Assembly (NCBI GenBank): GCA_018267955.1 | Contig: JAFDXL010000009.1 | Coordinates: 894,717-958,716 of the forward strand | Reading direction: 5' to 3' | Length of the DNA: 64,000 nt | Origin: Bacteroidota bacterium | GTDB taxonomy: Bacteria; Bacteroidota; Bacteroidia; Chitinophagales; Chitinophagaceae | Part shown: piece after piece, positions 52,837-61,834 of the stretch | Position numbering within the stretch: the first letter of the stretch is position 1 | How the letters are laid out: the number at the start of each line of letters is the position of its first letter | Notes under the pieces: model-generated | Database searches by the model: none | What the model was told of the DNA's origin: nothing | The model's input: the letters and a program-made list of their open reading frames with translations, nothing else | Translations under genes and position numbers: made by a program

Positions 52837-53166
52837 TCAAATTTCGTATTCCTGCTGCTTAAATGCTTCTACGCGCTCAGCCACGTTTTTATCGCTGAAG
52901 GCAAAGATACGCGCCGCCGTTACAGCCGCGTTTTGAGCACCGGACCTACCTGCCGCCAGGGTACCAACCGGCAGGTTCGCCCGCATCTGCACAATACTGT
53001 ATAAAGAATCTATGCCACCAGCCAGGTGTACACCTAGTACAGGCAGCGATGTGTATGCCACACAAACACCAGACAATGCAACAGGCGTATGCGTAGCAGC
53101 TACAACAGCACCATACCTTTGTGATTGTGCAGTTACCATCGAGCCCATCATGATCATTACTTTCAT
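52837..53166 (-). CDS. Shortened PurE-like protein lacking the catalytic N-terminal segment
   Basis: 109 residues against about 160 for PurE. Residues 49-107 match the C-terminal half closely: GIDSLYSIVQM, LPVGTLAAGRSGAQNAA, then an ending similar to the family's LRERLEAF. The start IMMGSM corresponds to PurE's VMGSxSD but the SD pair is lost, and about 45 residues after it, including SAHRTP with the catalytic histidine, are missing. The GAGGAAHLPG loop is replaced by AATHTPVALSG. An in-frame stop lies 17 codons upstream, so no longer version exists. It has either lost carboxylase/mutase activity or serves another role. Confidence 0.75.
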   Translation of the reverse strand: MKVMIMMGSMVTAQSQRYGAVVAATHTPVALSGVCVAYTSLPVLGVHLAGGIDSLYSIVQMRANLPVGTLAAGRSGAQNAAVTAARIFAFSDKNVAERVEAFKQQEYEI

Positions 53167-53354
53167 TACCGTTTTTGACTTGTGCTGTGTGTTTAACGAA
53201 AATTATAAAATATTATTCCTACAACCTGTTGAACCACATATATAGTTTTCAACCCTTGTGTATATCTTTTTAGTGTATATACTAATTTGACTACATACCA
53301 CCCTTTTTCGATATGGCTATACAGCTAACTTTACGGATTCGTTAAAAGAACTTT

Positions 53355-54179
53355 ATGTATTCTCTGCAGAACAAAATAGTTGCAATTACAGGCGCTTCAT
53401 CAGGAATTGGCCAGGCTCTGGCTATCGAAGCAATGCATCGTGGTGCAAAAATAGCAGTTTGCGCCCGCAATATAGAAAAACTAAAGCAGGCAATCGGAGT
53501 TGATGATCCTGAAAAAGTACTTTATATACAGGCAGATGTAAGCAAGGAGGCTGATTGCGAATTATTTATAAATGCGGCCATTAATAAATGGCTACGTATA
53601 GATGTGCTGATCAACAATGCGGGGATCAGCATGCGCGCACTTTTTGAGGATGCCGATCTATCAGTTATCCGTGAATTGATGGATATTAATTTCTGGGGTA
53701 CTGTTTATTGTACCAAATACGCAGTGAAATCGATCAGGGAAAACAAGGGTACCGTTGTAGGTGTGTCCTCTATTGCAGGTTACCGGGGCCTGCCGGCCCG
53801 CACGGGGTATTCTGCATCCAAATTTGCCATGCAAGGCTTTATGGAAGCTTTAAGAACGGAATTGTTATCGACAGGCGCTAACGTAATGTGGGTTTCGCCC
53901 GGTTTTACAGCCAGCAATATCCGCAATGTAGCGCGAAGTGCAGATGGATCTGCGCAGGCAGAAACCCCACTGGATGAATCGAAACTGATGACTGCAGAAG
54001 AATGTGCCAAAATCATCTGCGACAGCATACAAAAAAGAAAACGAACGGTGATAATGACCGGGCAGGGAAAACTTACCGTTTTGATTAATAAACTATTCCC
54101 CCGTTTAGCCGATAAGTTGGTTTTTAATCACTTTTTAACGGAACCCAACTCACCTCTGCAAAAGTACAAAGCGTCTTAA
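53355..54179 (+). CDS. Short-chain dehydrogenase/reductase
   Basis: 274 residues. TGASSGIGQA (11-20) binds NAD(P), NNAGIS (about 88-93), SSIAGYRGLPARTGYSASKFAMQG carries the catalytic Y and K. The C-terminal extension (LTVLINKLFPRLADKLVFNHF) suggests a membrane-associated helix, as in DHRS7-like/retinol-type SDRs. Probably acts on lipid-like substrates. A TAACTTTA element lies 21 bases upstream. Confidence 0.92.
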   Translation: MYSLQNKIVAITGASSGIGQALAIEAMHRGAKIAVCARNIEKLKQAIGVDDPEKVLYIQADVSKEADCELFINAAINKWLRIDVLINNAGISMRALFEDADLSVIRELMDINFWGTVYCTKYAVKSIRENKGTVVGVSSIAGYRGLPARTGYSASKFAMQGFMEALRTELLSTGANVMWVSPGFTASNIRNVARSADGSAQAETPLDESKLMTAEECAKIICDSIQKRKRTVIMTGQGKLTVLINKLFPRLADKLVFNHFLTEPNSPLQKYKAS

Positions 54180-54227
54180 TTAGAGAATGTTACGTAACTT
54201 TAAAATAGGCCTTTTACATATATAAAA

Positions 54228-56516
54228 ATGAAAAAGAAATTACTGTACCTATCCTTATGCCTGCTTGCGGGCAATCACTCATTTGCCCAAATATCAGGCG
54301 AAACACTTTACCTCCCTTATGGCAAGCCTCCGTTGGTTTACGATGATAATGGTAAAGAGCTTGCCTATGCGTGGGCGGGAGCGCTCAGAAACCCACAATT
54401 CGCTATGGTTGACTTTAATAAAGACGGCATCCAGGATATGGTGATATTTGAACCAGCCAGTGGTGTAAAGGTTTTGATAAATACCAGCAAGGTAGCGGGC
54501 CAGCCGCACTATGTATATCATGCAGAATATGCAAATAGTTTTCCTCTGATAAACGGCTATTTGAAATTTGCTGACTATAACCGAGATGGAACACCTGACC
54601 TCATATATCGCGGGTATTCTGGCATTACGCCGCTGCGAGGTTTCTACGGCGATGACGGGATATTGCATTTTGACCCTACAACAACATTCCGCGGCTACCG
54701 TGGCCTCTATTATTTAACAGGAGGATCTGGTATGGTAAATGCCTATGTAGCACCCAATGACCTGCCGGCAATGGCAGACGTAGATGGCGACGGCGACCTT
54801 GACTTTCTATCATACGACTTAAGCGGTATAGGCATTTACTTTTACAGAAATTGCCAGGTAGAAGATAAACTACCAAAAGATAGCATCACTATTTGCCTGA
54901 AGGATGTTTGCTGGGGTAAAACATCCCAGTTTAATGAACGTAATATAAGAATGGGCGTTTACTGCGGCACTACTGGTACTACCTGCAAGGGTTGTGATAA
55001 TTCAAGCGGAGCAAAGACTACACACTCTGGTAATGCGCTGACATTATTGGATATGGATGGCGACGGCGATTATGATATGCTGGACGGCAATGTATCCTTC
55101 CCCGATGTGCAATATCTGAAAAATGGTAAAAATGAATTATCGTATGTTCGGGATAGCATGATTTACGAAGATACCATTTGGACATCAAACGGTGTAGGCG
55201 TAAACCTGCCATTACAACCCGCCGCCTATTGGGTAGATGTAGATAATGATAGTCATACAGACCTCATATTTTCACCGTTTGTACCAAATGTTGGCGCCAA
55301 AAGATGCCTGCAGTATTTCCGCAATATGGGCACTACCCAGCATCCAAATTATGTTTATCAGTCTGATACTGTTTTTACTTCCGACGTTATAGATGCCGGT
55401 GCTGGCGCAGCCCCTACACTCTACGATTATAACAAAGATGGCAAACCTGATCTCTTTTTAGGCAGCGAAGGATTTACTGATCAGGCAACTGGCATTACTA
55501 AGGCAGCTATTTATTATTTTGAAAATACAAGCACCTCTGCAACTTCCCTTTCTTTTACCATGAGGTCACGGGATTTCCTTAGCCTTGCTAGTGCCAACCT
55601 GATAGGTTCGTCTCTTGCCTTCGGCGATCTCGATGGTGATGGTAAAGATGATCTTGTAATAGGCAAAGCGGATGGCACAATGACCTATTTCCATAATACA
55701 GCGGCCACTGCCAATACGCAACCTGTGTTTCAAAACCCTACTCCTGTTACAGACCAGTCTGGCACTGCTAAAGTTCGTGGTTATGCCGCGCCATTTATTT
55801 ACGATCTTAATAAAGACGGAAAAAACGACTTGGTTGTAGGATGCCAGCTAGCCACATTATACTATTATAAAAATACAGGAGGCTCTGGCTCTGTAAACTT
55901 CAACCTGATAACAGATACCCTGGGTGGCGTCGTCATCAACGATTATGCTGCAAAGGGCGATATTTATAGCTATGCGGTTCCCTTTATTGGCAAGATTGAT
56001 AATTCTAACAAAGACTACCTTTTGATAGGAAGCAAAAATGGTACGATCTACCGATATGATAATTTTCAAAGCGGTAATACCAACGTTAAATACATACGTG
56101 TAGATTCTGCATACAGCAGTATCTATGTCAGAGATCGTGCGCACCCAACAGTTGCCGATATTGATAACGACGGCAGCTATGAAATGATTGTAGGAAACGA
56201 GGTTGGTGGTCTTGCGTTATATAAACAGTATTATAAAACTTATATCAGCGACCAGCAATTAGCCAACGGAAATATAAAAATATTCCCTAACCCCGCTAAT
56301 AACATGATAAATATCAGCTGGCTGCCAAGTATTGGGAACGGCGAAGTACATATTACGCTCATATCTGTTACCGGACAAAAAATGTATGATGGCTCAATTG
56401 AAGCCAGCAGAACCAATGCTCAAATAGACGTATCAGGAATAGCATCCGGCACCTATTACTGTATTGTAAGAACCGCAGAGGCACAGGCATCTTCTCCTGT
56501 ATGTATTATGCACTAA
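54228..56516 (+). CDS. Secreted FG-GAP repeat protein with type IX sorting domain (copy 1)
   Basis: 762 residues. Signal peptide (1-20, ending HSFA). Nine FG-GAP/VCBS repeats with Asp-rich calcium loops (for example DFNKDGIQD, DVDGDGDLD, DMDGDGDYD, DYNKDGKPD). A six-cysteine insertion sits between repeats 3 and 4 (C209, C223, C228, C246, C253, C256). The C-terminus carries a type A sorting domain: IKIFPNPANNMINISW, then VTGQKMYDG and GTYYCIVRT. It should form a beta propeller at the cell surface. Adjacent to a paralogue 16 bp downstream with the same architecture; adhesion or carbohydrate binding is possible. Confidence 0.93.
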   Translation: MKKKLLYLSLCLLAGNHSFAQISGETLYLPYGKPPLVYDDNGKELAYAWAGALRNPQFAMVDFNKDGIQDMVIFEPASGVKVLINTSKVAGQPHYVYHAEYANSFPLINGYLKFADYNRDGTPDLIYRGYSGITPLRGFYGDDGILHFDPTTTFRGYRGLYYLTGGSGMVNAYVAPNDLPAMADVDGDGDLDFLSYDLSGIGIYFYRNCQVEDKLPKDSITICLKDVCWGKTSQFNERNIRMGVYCGTTGTTCKGCDNSSGAKTTHSGNALTLLDMDGDGDYDMLDGNVSFPDVQYLKNGKNELSYVRDSMIYEDTIWTSNGVGVNLPLQPAAYWVDVDNDSHTDLIFSPFVPNVGAKRCLQYFRNMGTTQHPNYVYQSDTVFTSDVIDAGAGAAPTLYDYNKDGKPDLFLGSEGFTDQATGITKAAIYYFENTSTSATSLSFTMRSRDFLSLASANLIGSSLAFGDLDGDGKDDLVIGKADGTMTYFHNTAATANTQPVFQNPTPVTDQSGTAKVRGYAAPFIYDLNKDGKNDLVVGCQLATLYYYKNTGGSGSVNFNLITDTLGGVVINDYAAKGDIYSYAVPFIGKIDNSNKDYLLIGSKNGTIYRYDNFQSGNTNVKYIRVDSAYSSIYVRDRAHPTVADIDNDGSYEMIVGNEVGGLALYKQYYKTYISDQQLANGNIKIFPNPANNMINISWLPSIGNGEVHITLISVTGQKMYDGSIEASRTNAQIDVSGIASGTYYCIVRTAEAQASSPVCIMH

Positions 56517-56532
56517 TATCTAAACCACGAAT

Positions 56533-58815
56533 ATGAAAAACTGTATTGTTTACCTAAGCCTCGGATTAATTGGGTTTTCTTCTGTTCATGCTCAGTCCGG
56601 TTCGGGCCAGCAAATCTATCAACCTTACGCTGATGCCCCTTCTGTAACCGTTGAAAATGGCAGGGTGTTAGCATTTCCATGGGCCGGAGGACTGGACAAT
56701 CCCCAACTGTCTATGGGCGATATTAATAACGACGGCATCAAGGACCTGGTGATTTTTGATCCCAATGGCGGAGTTAGAACATTTCTTAATAAGAGCCCGA
56801 CACCCGGCAACCCCCAGTATGTTTATGCACCGGAATATGCAGATAATTTTCCGGATGTAAACGCGTACATGATGCTAAGGGACTTTAACAGGGATGAAAT
56901 ACCGGACCTGGTATTCAGGGGAAATTCGGGAATTACGGTTTACCGTGGCAGATGGCAAAAAGACAATAACAATAAAGATAGAATCTCATTTGACCTGAAT
57001 ACAAAGTTTCATGGATTTGATGGATTACATTATAATGATGCTGTATCCGGCTGGACAAATGTATTTGTTGCAACCAAGGATTATCCCGGTGTTGAGGATA
57101 TTGATGGAGATGGCGATTTGGACATTGTAACATATGATATTTATGGTGTTTATATGTACTACTTCCGTAATTGCCAGGTAGAAGACGGGCTACCAAAAGA
57201 TAGCATTACTATATGCCTGAAAGATGGTTGCTGGGGAAAAGTACAACAAGGTATTGAACGTAAATTACTGCTCGGCATCAACTGCGATAATATAACACCT
57301 TCCTGTAAAGGTTGTAGCAGTGGCGAAAAAACTACCCACGCCGGTAATACAGTTTGCATGATCGATATGGACAATGACGGCGATTATGATGTATTAAATG
57401 GTAACGGTTCCTATGCAGACATTCAATATCTTAAAAATGGCCGGGCAGATTATAGTTATAATAAGGATTCGGTTATTACACAGGATACAAGCTGGCAGGG
57501 ACGTACTAATCTTGCACCGATGGGCCCGGCTGCTTTTTGGCTTGATATCAACAACGATGGCGTGAAGGATCTTGCCTTTGCACCATTTAATCAGGGTTTC
57601 GAGAATTACAAATCTCTGTCTTACTTCAAAAACACCGGCACAACAGCGCACCCAAACTATGTGTTTCAGACGGATACCCTTCTAATGCAGGATATGATAG
57701 ATGTAGGAAGCAATTCTGCACCTGTATTTTACGATTATAACAAAGATGGTAAGATTGATCTTTTTGTCAACAGCCGCGGATTTTATCAGTTGAGTAACGG
57801 TACTATGAGGTCCTCTGTATATTATTATGAAAATACAGGCACCCCTTCAAAGCCGTCTTATACTTTAAAAAACCGCGATTTTATGGGGCTAAGCGGCAAT
57901 AATGACTATAGAGGCGGAACGCTTGCGTTTGGAGACCTGGATGCCGACGGAAAAGACGATATGATAATAGGATCTTCAAATGGCCAGGTGTTCTATTTTC
58001 ACAATGCAGCAGCTTCTGCATCGGTACAGCCGGTTTGGACATTCACTAAAATATTAAATGACCAGTACGGCACACTCGATGTCGGCGACTATGCATCCCC
58101 CTGCATATACGACCTGGATAAGGATGGTGATAATGACCTGATCATCGGCAGCGATATGGGACGCCTGTTTTATTATAGCAATTCGGGAGGGGCTAATCCA
58201 TTCTTTAGGCGCGTAACAGATACACTCGGGCATATTTTTATAGTTAAGAGTGATGACGCATATACTTATCTAAGCCCTTTTATAGGTAAAATAGACAATT
58301 CAGGTAAAGACTACCTGTTGATAGGTACTAAATACGGAATGCTATATTGCTATGATAATTTCCAGAGTGGAAATGAAAAAGCCACATATACCCTTGTTGA
58401 TTCCAACTATAGTTACATTAATGCATACAGGTTTGCAAAACCTACCGTTGCCGATATAGATGGTGACGGATTTTACGAAATGGCTGTTGGCGACCAGGTA
58501 GGGGGTATTAAAATGTACAAGCAATATTTCAATGTAGGTATCTCAGATCAGCAAATGGCAAATGGTGGTGTTAAAATATACCCTAACCCATCAAATACGA
58601 TGATCAATATAAGTTGGCTTCCGGGTATAGGAAGCGGCAAACTTGATATTTCATTAATTTCCGTAACAGGCCAAAGGGTATATAATGCAGAAACGGAAGC
58701 ATCGCGCACCAATGCGCAGATAGACGTATCTGCCCTACCCTCAGGCACCTACTACTGCATTATACGCTGCGGCGATGCTACACAAGTGGCTTCTCCGGTA
58801 GCGGTAATACACTAA
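56533..58815 (+). CDS. Secreted FG-GAP repeat protein with type IX sorting domain (copy 2)
   Basis: 760 residues, paralogous over its whole length to the preceding gene. Signal peptide (1-20, ending SVHA). Nine calcium-type loops (DINNDGIKD, DIDGDGDLD, DMDNDGDYD, DYNKDGKID, DLDKDGDND among them). The six cysteines of the insertion are all kept (C214, C228, C233, C251, C258, C261). The sorting domain is VKIYPNPSNTMINISW followed by VTGQRVYNA and GTYYCIIR. The 16-bp gap suggests one operon. Divergence in the propeller blades could mean different ligands. Confidence 0.93.
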   Translation: MKNCIVYLSLGLIGFSSVHAQSGSGQQIYQPYADAPSVTVENGRVLAFPWAGGLDNPQLSMGDINNDGIKDLVIFDPNGGVRTFLNKSPTPGNPQYVYAPEYADNFPDVNAYMMLRDFNRDEIPDLVFRGNSGITVYRGRWQKDNNNKDRISFDLNTKFHGFDGLHYNDAVSGWTNVFVATKDYPGVEDIDGDGDLDIVTYDIYGVYMYYFRNCQVEDGLPKDSITICLKDGCWGKVQQGIERKLLLGINCDNITPSCKGCSSGEKTTHAGNTVCMIDMDNDGDYDVLNGNGSYADIQYLKNGRADYSYNKDSVITQDTSWQGRTNLAPMGPAAFWLDINNDGVKDLAFAPFNQGFENYKSLSYFKNTGTTAHPNYVFQTDTLLMQDMIDVGSNSAPVFYDYNKDGKIDLFVNSRGFYQLSNGTMRSSVYYYENTGTPSKPSYTLKNRDFMGLSGNNDYRGGTLAFGDLDADGKDDMIIGSSNGQVFYFHNAAASASVQPVWTFTKILNDQYGTLDVGDYASPCIYDLDKDGDNDLIIGSDMGRLFYYSNSGGANPFFRRVTDTLGHIFIVKSDDAYTYLSPFIGKIDNSGKDYLLIGTKYGMLYCYDNFQSGNEKATYTLVDSNYSYINAYRFAKPTVADIDGDGFYEMAVGDQVGGIKMYKQYFNVGISDQQMANGGVKIYPNPSNTMINISWLPGIGSGKLDISLISVTGQRVYNAETEASRTNAQIDVSALPSGTYYCIIRCGDATQVASPVAVIH

Positions 58816-58847
58816 GGTCGATATTCTTAGAAAGTAAGTACATAATA

Positions 58848-58876
58848 AAAGCCCCTGCAGTAATTGCAGGGGCTTT
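58848..58876. terminator. Bidirectional terminator between the FG-GAP pair and rplY
   Basis: AAAGCCCCTGCA (58848-58859) pairs perfectly with TGCAGGGGCTTT (58865-58876) around GTAAT, with A/T tracts both sides. Confidence 0.85.
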
Positions 58877-58898
58877 ATATTTTATATCAGCAAGCTGA

Positions 58899-59492
58899 TT
58901 ATTTCTTACCTTTTGTTGCTTTAGATTCTTCAGTTTCTGCCTGGCGAAGAGCACGGGTAGTAACAACAGAAGCAACAGGGATACGTGGTGAGTTCATGAT
59001 CTCCATTTCAGGAGCATTTACGTCTTGCACGCGAATGTTACCATGCAGTTCCAGAGCTTCGATATTCACCTCGATGTTTTCTTTCAGGTGCTTAGGCAGT
59101 GTACGAACGCGCAGGTTCTTTACTTTGATCTCTAAACGTCCACCCGCTTTCACACCTGCAGGCTGGCCTACAAATTTCAAAGGCAGGTTCGCGATCACTT
59201 TCCTGTCTTCTACCAGTTCCAGGAAATCTACGTGGCTCAATTCATCTGTAAGCACGTCGAATTGCAGATCTTTCAGAATGCAACGATATGTTTTACCATT
59301 TACAGTTACTTCTGCAAGCTGGAAGTCCGGAGTGTACACCAGCGGGCGGAATGCCAGCGTAGGTGCGCTAAAGTGAACAGTTTCGTTACCACCGTATATT
59401 ACAGCAGGAACGTTTCCTTCAGAACGAAGACGGCGTGTAGCTGTTTTACCGTGTTCGCTTCTGCTTTGTCCTTCAATTTTTACACTTTTCAT
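58899..59492 (-). CDS. rplY: 50S ribosomal protein L25/general stress protein Ctc
   Basis: 197 residues from the ATG at 59492, the long (Ctc) form with an added C-terminal domain. It binds 5S rRNA. The N-terminal domain is shown by KIEGQSRSEHGKTATRRLRSEGNVPAVIYGG and FRPLVYTPDFQLAEV, and the C-terminal domain by VNIEALELHGNIRVQDV. It ends in a short lysine-rich tail. The upstream prs gene is on the same strand, as in many bacteria where prs and ctc are adjacent. Confidence 0.95.
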   Translation of the reverse strand: MKSVKIEGQSRSEHGKTATRRLRSEGNVPAVIYGGNETVHFSAPTLAFRPLVYTPDFQLAEVTVNGKTYRCILKDLQFDVLTDELSHVDFLELVEDRKVIANLPLKFVGQPAGVKAGGRLEIKVKNLRVRTLPKHLKENIEVNIEALELHGNIRVQDVNAPEMEIMNSPRIPVASVVTTRALRQAETEESKATKGKK

Positions 59493-59649
59493 TTTAGTGT
59501 TTTTTTGTCTTTCAACACCGGTCGGATACCTGTCAAACATCCGGACGTTGAAATGGTAGTTAATAATTAAGGTTCGTCGTACAGACGGACAGGTTTTTTT
59601 GTATAAACAGTCGTTAATATATTCAATAAACAGCCATTCGGCCGCTTAT

Positions 59650-60594
59650 CTATTTTCTATTGCTATGAATAAATAAAGAACTTATTGACTTGTTCTCAAA
59701 AGTATTGCGGATGGCTACGGCAAACAGCTCGGCAGTTGACAATACTTTTATCTTATCAATTTGTTGCTTCAGTGGTATGGTATCACAGACTACTAGTTCT
59801 TCCAGCTCAGAGTTTGCAATGTTCTCATACGCTTTGCCGCTTAGCACCGGGTGTGTACAAAAAGCGCGAACTGATAATGCACCACGCTCTTTCAATATAC
59901 TTGCCGATTTGCTCAGCGTTCCTGCCGTATCACATATATCGTCTATCAACACTACATTCTTACCGGCTACATCACCAATTACGGTCATGGCGGCTACTTC
60001 ATTGGCACGTTTACGCTGCTTATCGCAGATAACCATATCTACCTCAAAATATTTGGCCACTTCACGTACACGATTGGTGCTGCCCACGTCAGGGGACGCA
60101 AAGATAAGGTTTTCTATCTTAAGATTTTCAATATATGGAATGAAGATAGCAGAACTATCCAGGTGATCCACCGGAATATCAAAGAAACCCTGTATCTGCG
60201 GTGCGTGCAGATCCATGGTCATCACCCTGTTGGCGCCGGCAGTGGTAAGCAGGTTGGCTACCAGCTTAGACGCTATCGCTACGCGTGGCTTGTCCTTACG
60301 GTCCTGCCTTGCAAACCCGAAATACGGTATCACCGCAGTGATGTATCCTGCGGATGCACGACGTGCCGCATCAATCATCATCAGCAATTCCATCAGGTTG
60401 TCTGACGGAGCAGATGTAGATTGTACCAGGAAAACATAGTCGCCACGAATGGACTCATTGAAAATTGGCTGAAACTCACCATCACTAAATTTCTGAATGG
60501 TAAGATCCCCCAGCTTTTTGCCAAAAGATTTAGCAATTTGCTCTGCCAGGTAAGTAGAACTTGTACCTGAGAATATCTTTACAGAAGGCTGCAT
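59650..60594 (-). CDS. prs: Ribose-phosphate pyrophosphokinase
   Basis: 314 residues from the ATG at 60594; an ATG two codons upstream (60600) is also possible. Makes PRPP from ribose-5-phosphate and ATP for nucleotide synthesis. FSDGEFQPIFNESIRGDYVF, YFGFARQDRK, MDLHAPQIQGFFDIPVDHL and the PRPP-binding VVLIDDICDTAGTL are diagnostic. The prs-rplY gap of about 157 bp shows no clear terminator, so cotranscription is possible. Confidence 0.97.
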   Translation of the reverse strand: MQPSVKIFSGTSSTYLAEQIAKSFGKKLGDLTIQKFSDGEFQPIFNESIRGDYVFLVQSTSAPSDNLMELLMMIDAARRASAGYITAVIPYFGFARQDRKDKPRVAIASKLVANLLTTAGANRVMTMDLHAPQIQGFFDIPVDHLDSSAIFIPYIENLKIENLIFASPDVGSTNRVREVAKYFEVDMVICDKQRKRANEVAAMTVIGDVAGKNVVLIDDICDTAGTLSKSASILKERGALSVRAFCTHPVLSGKAYENIANSELEELVVCDTIPLKQQIDKIKVLSTAELFAVAIRNTFENKSISSLFIHSNRK

Positions 60595-60723
60595 GAACAT
60601 TGTATGGGAAAAAATGGACTGCAAAGGTAGGCAAAGCTATCGGTTATCAAAAGCAGATTTTTATGAGAATACTCACCATTAAATTAAAGTTTCAGAAAAT
60701 TTTGAAAATACAATATCCTATAC

Positions 60724-60731
60724 TATCTTTA
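60724..60731 (+). promoter_or_regulatory. Probable -7 promoter element of the GbsR/MarR gene
   Basis: TATCTTTA, one mismatch to consensus, lies four bases before the ATG. Confidence 0.45.
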
Positions 60732-60735
60732 CACT

Positions 60736-61242
60736 ATGAAACTCAACGAAGCCAAGCAGCAGTTTATACAAAGTTGGGGTGCCATTGGTACACAATGGGG
60801 CATTAACCGTACTATGGCACAAATACATGCTTTACTACTGGTAAGCGCGGATCCTCTGAGTGCAGACGACATTATGGAAGAACTGCAAATAAGCAGGGGC
60901 AATACTAATATGAACGTTCGCGAACTGATAGACTGGCGGCTGGTAGAAAAAGTGCTAAAGGCCGGTGAGCGTAAGGAATTCTTTATAGCTGAGAAAGACA
61001 TTTGGAAAGTTGCAATGCGCATCACCTCAGAACGTAAGCGTCGCGAACTGGATCCCATCATTAAAGTGTTGGAAGATATTGGCGAAATAGACGGAGATAA
61101 AAAAGATAAAGAAGTAAAAGCCTTTACCGATACCGTCGGCCAGTTACAAAAATTTGCCAGGCAGGCTGATAAAGCGTTCGACAACCTGATAAAAGCTGAT
61201 GAACATTGGTTTACGGGCACGATCTTAAAACTCTTTAAATAA
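60736..61242 (+). CDS. GbsR/MarR-type transcriptional regulator
   Basis: 168 residues. The winged helix covers about residues 18-90: MAQIHALLLVSADPLSADDIMEELQISRGNTNMNVRELIDWRLVEKV is the GbsR-type helix-turn-helix and wing. The C-terminal helical part (VLEDIGEIDGDKK onward) likely dimerises. Related regulators respond to choline/betaine or control membrane genes. No such genes are next to it; target unknown. Confidence 0.88.
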   Translation: MKLNEAKQQFIQSWGAIGTQWGINRTMAQIHALLLVSADPLSADDIMEELQISRGNTNMNVRELIDWRLVEKVLKAGERKEFFIAEKDIWKVAMRITSERKRRELDPIIKVLEDIGEIDGDKKDKEVKAFTDTVGQLQKFARQADKAFDNLIKADEHWFTGTILKLFK

Positions 61243-61253
61243 TACAAAATAGC

Positions 61254-61274
61254 ACCGGGTTATTCCCGGTTTTA
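61254..61274 (+). terminator. Terminator after the regulator gene
   Basis: ACCGGG (61254-61259) pairs with CCCGGT (61265-61270), followed by four T residues. The stem is short. Confidence 0.6.
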
Positions 61275-61404
61275 AAAGGCAATTTAATTTCAATTTTTTC
61301 TGAAAATTCTAATAATTAAATCATGCAAAAATCAGCCCACCCTCCCCCGGTTTTATAATCATAATCTACCAATTCCATTCTTCACTTATTAAAATTCATT
61401 AGTC

Positions 61405-61782
61405 ATGAACAACATCATAATATTATATAGCTTTTACCTGCTAATAACCATTTGCGTAACAGTTTGGGTGGCACGCACCCTATTCAGAAATGGCAAACTT
61501 TTCCTTATTGATATTTTCCATGGCGATAAAGATCTGGCACAGGCTGTAAATAACCTCTTGCTTGTAGGTTTTTATCTCATCAATATCGGCTATGCTGTGT
61601 ACACACTACGCGTCATTAGCGAAGTAAATACTGCAAGACTGGTTATCGAAGTACTCAGCCTGAAAATAGCCGCTATCATTCTGATACTTGGTTGTATGCA
61701 TTTTCTGAACATGTTCATCTTCTTCCGCCTGCGCAAACGTGCCTTAATAGAAAAAAGAAACCGCGAACTGGGCTTTGAGTAA
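61405..61782 (+). CDS. Small membrane protein of unknown function
   Basis: 125 residues with three hydrophobic helices (IIILYSFYLLITICVTVWVA, NLLLVGFYLINIGYAVYTL, IAAIILILGCMHFLNMFIFF) and a basic/acidic tail (RLRKRALIEKRNREL). It is a conserved-looking integral membrane protein but I cannot place it in a characterised family. It precedes another small membrane protein gene, with a hairpin between them. Confidence 0.65.
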   Translation: MNNIIILYSFYLLITICVTVWVARTLFRNGKLFLIDIFHGDKDLAQAVNNLLLVGFYLINIGYAVYTLRVISEVNTARLVIEVLSLKIAAIILILGCMHFLNMFIFFRLRKRALIEKRNRELGFE

Positions 61783-61788
61783 CCATAC

Positions 61789-61810
61789 CGGGCAGCCTAA
61801 CGGCTGCCCG
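61789..61810. terminator. Hairpin between two small membrane protein genes
   Basis: CGGGCAGCC (61789-61797) pairs with GGCTGCCCG (61802-61810) around TAAC. Only a weak T-rich tract follows, so it may be a weak terminator or attenuator. Confidence 0.5.
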
Positions 61811-61834
61811 TATTTAATATCCAAATAGTATAGT

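Larger units (their letters stand above)
54228..58815 (+). repeat. Tandem duplication of an FG-GAP/type IX gene
   Basis: Two genes of 762 and 760 codons with the same domain order, 16 bp apart. Identity is uneven: a stretch around the NCQVED/PKDSIT region and the sorting domain is very similar at DNA level, while other parts have diverged. This suggests duplication followed by divergence with local gene conversion. Confidence 0.85.
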
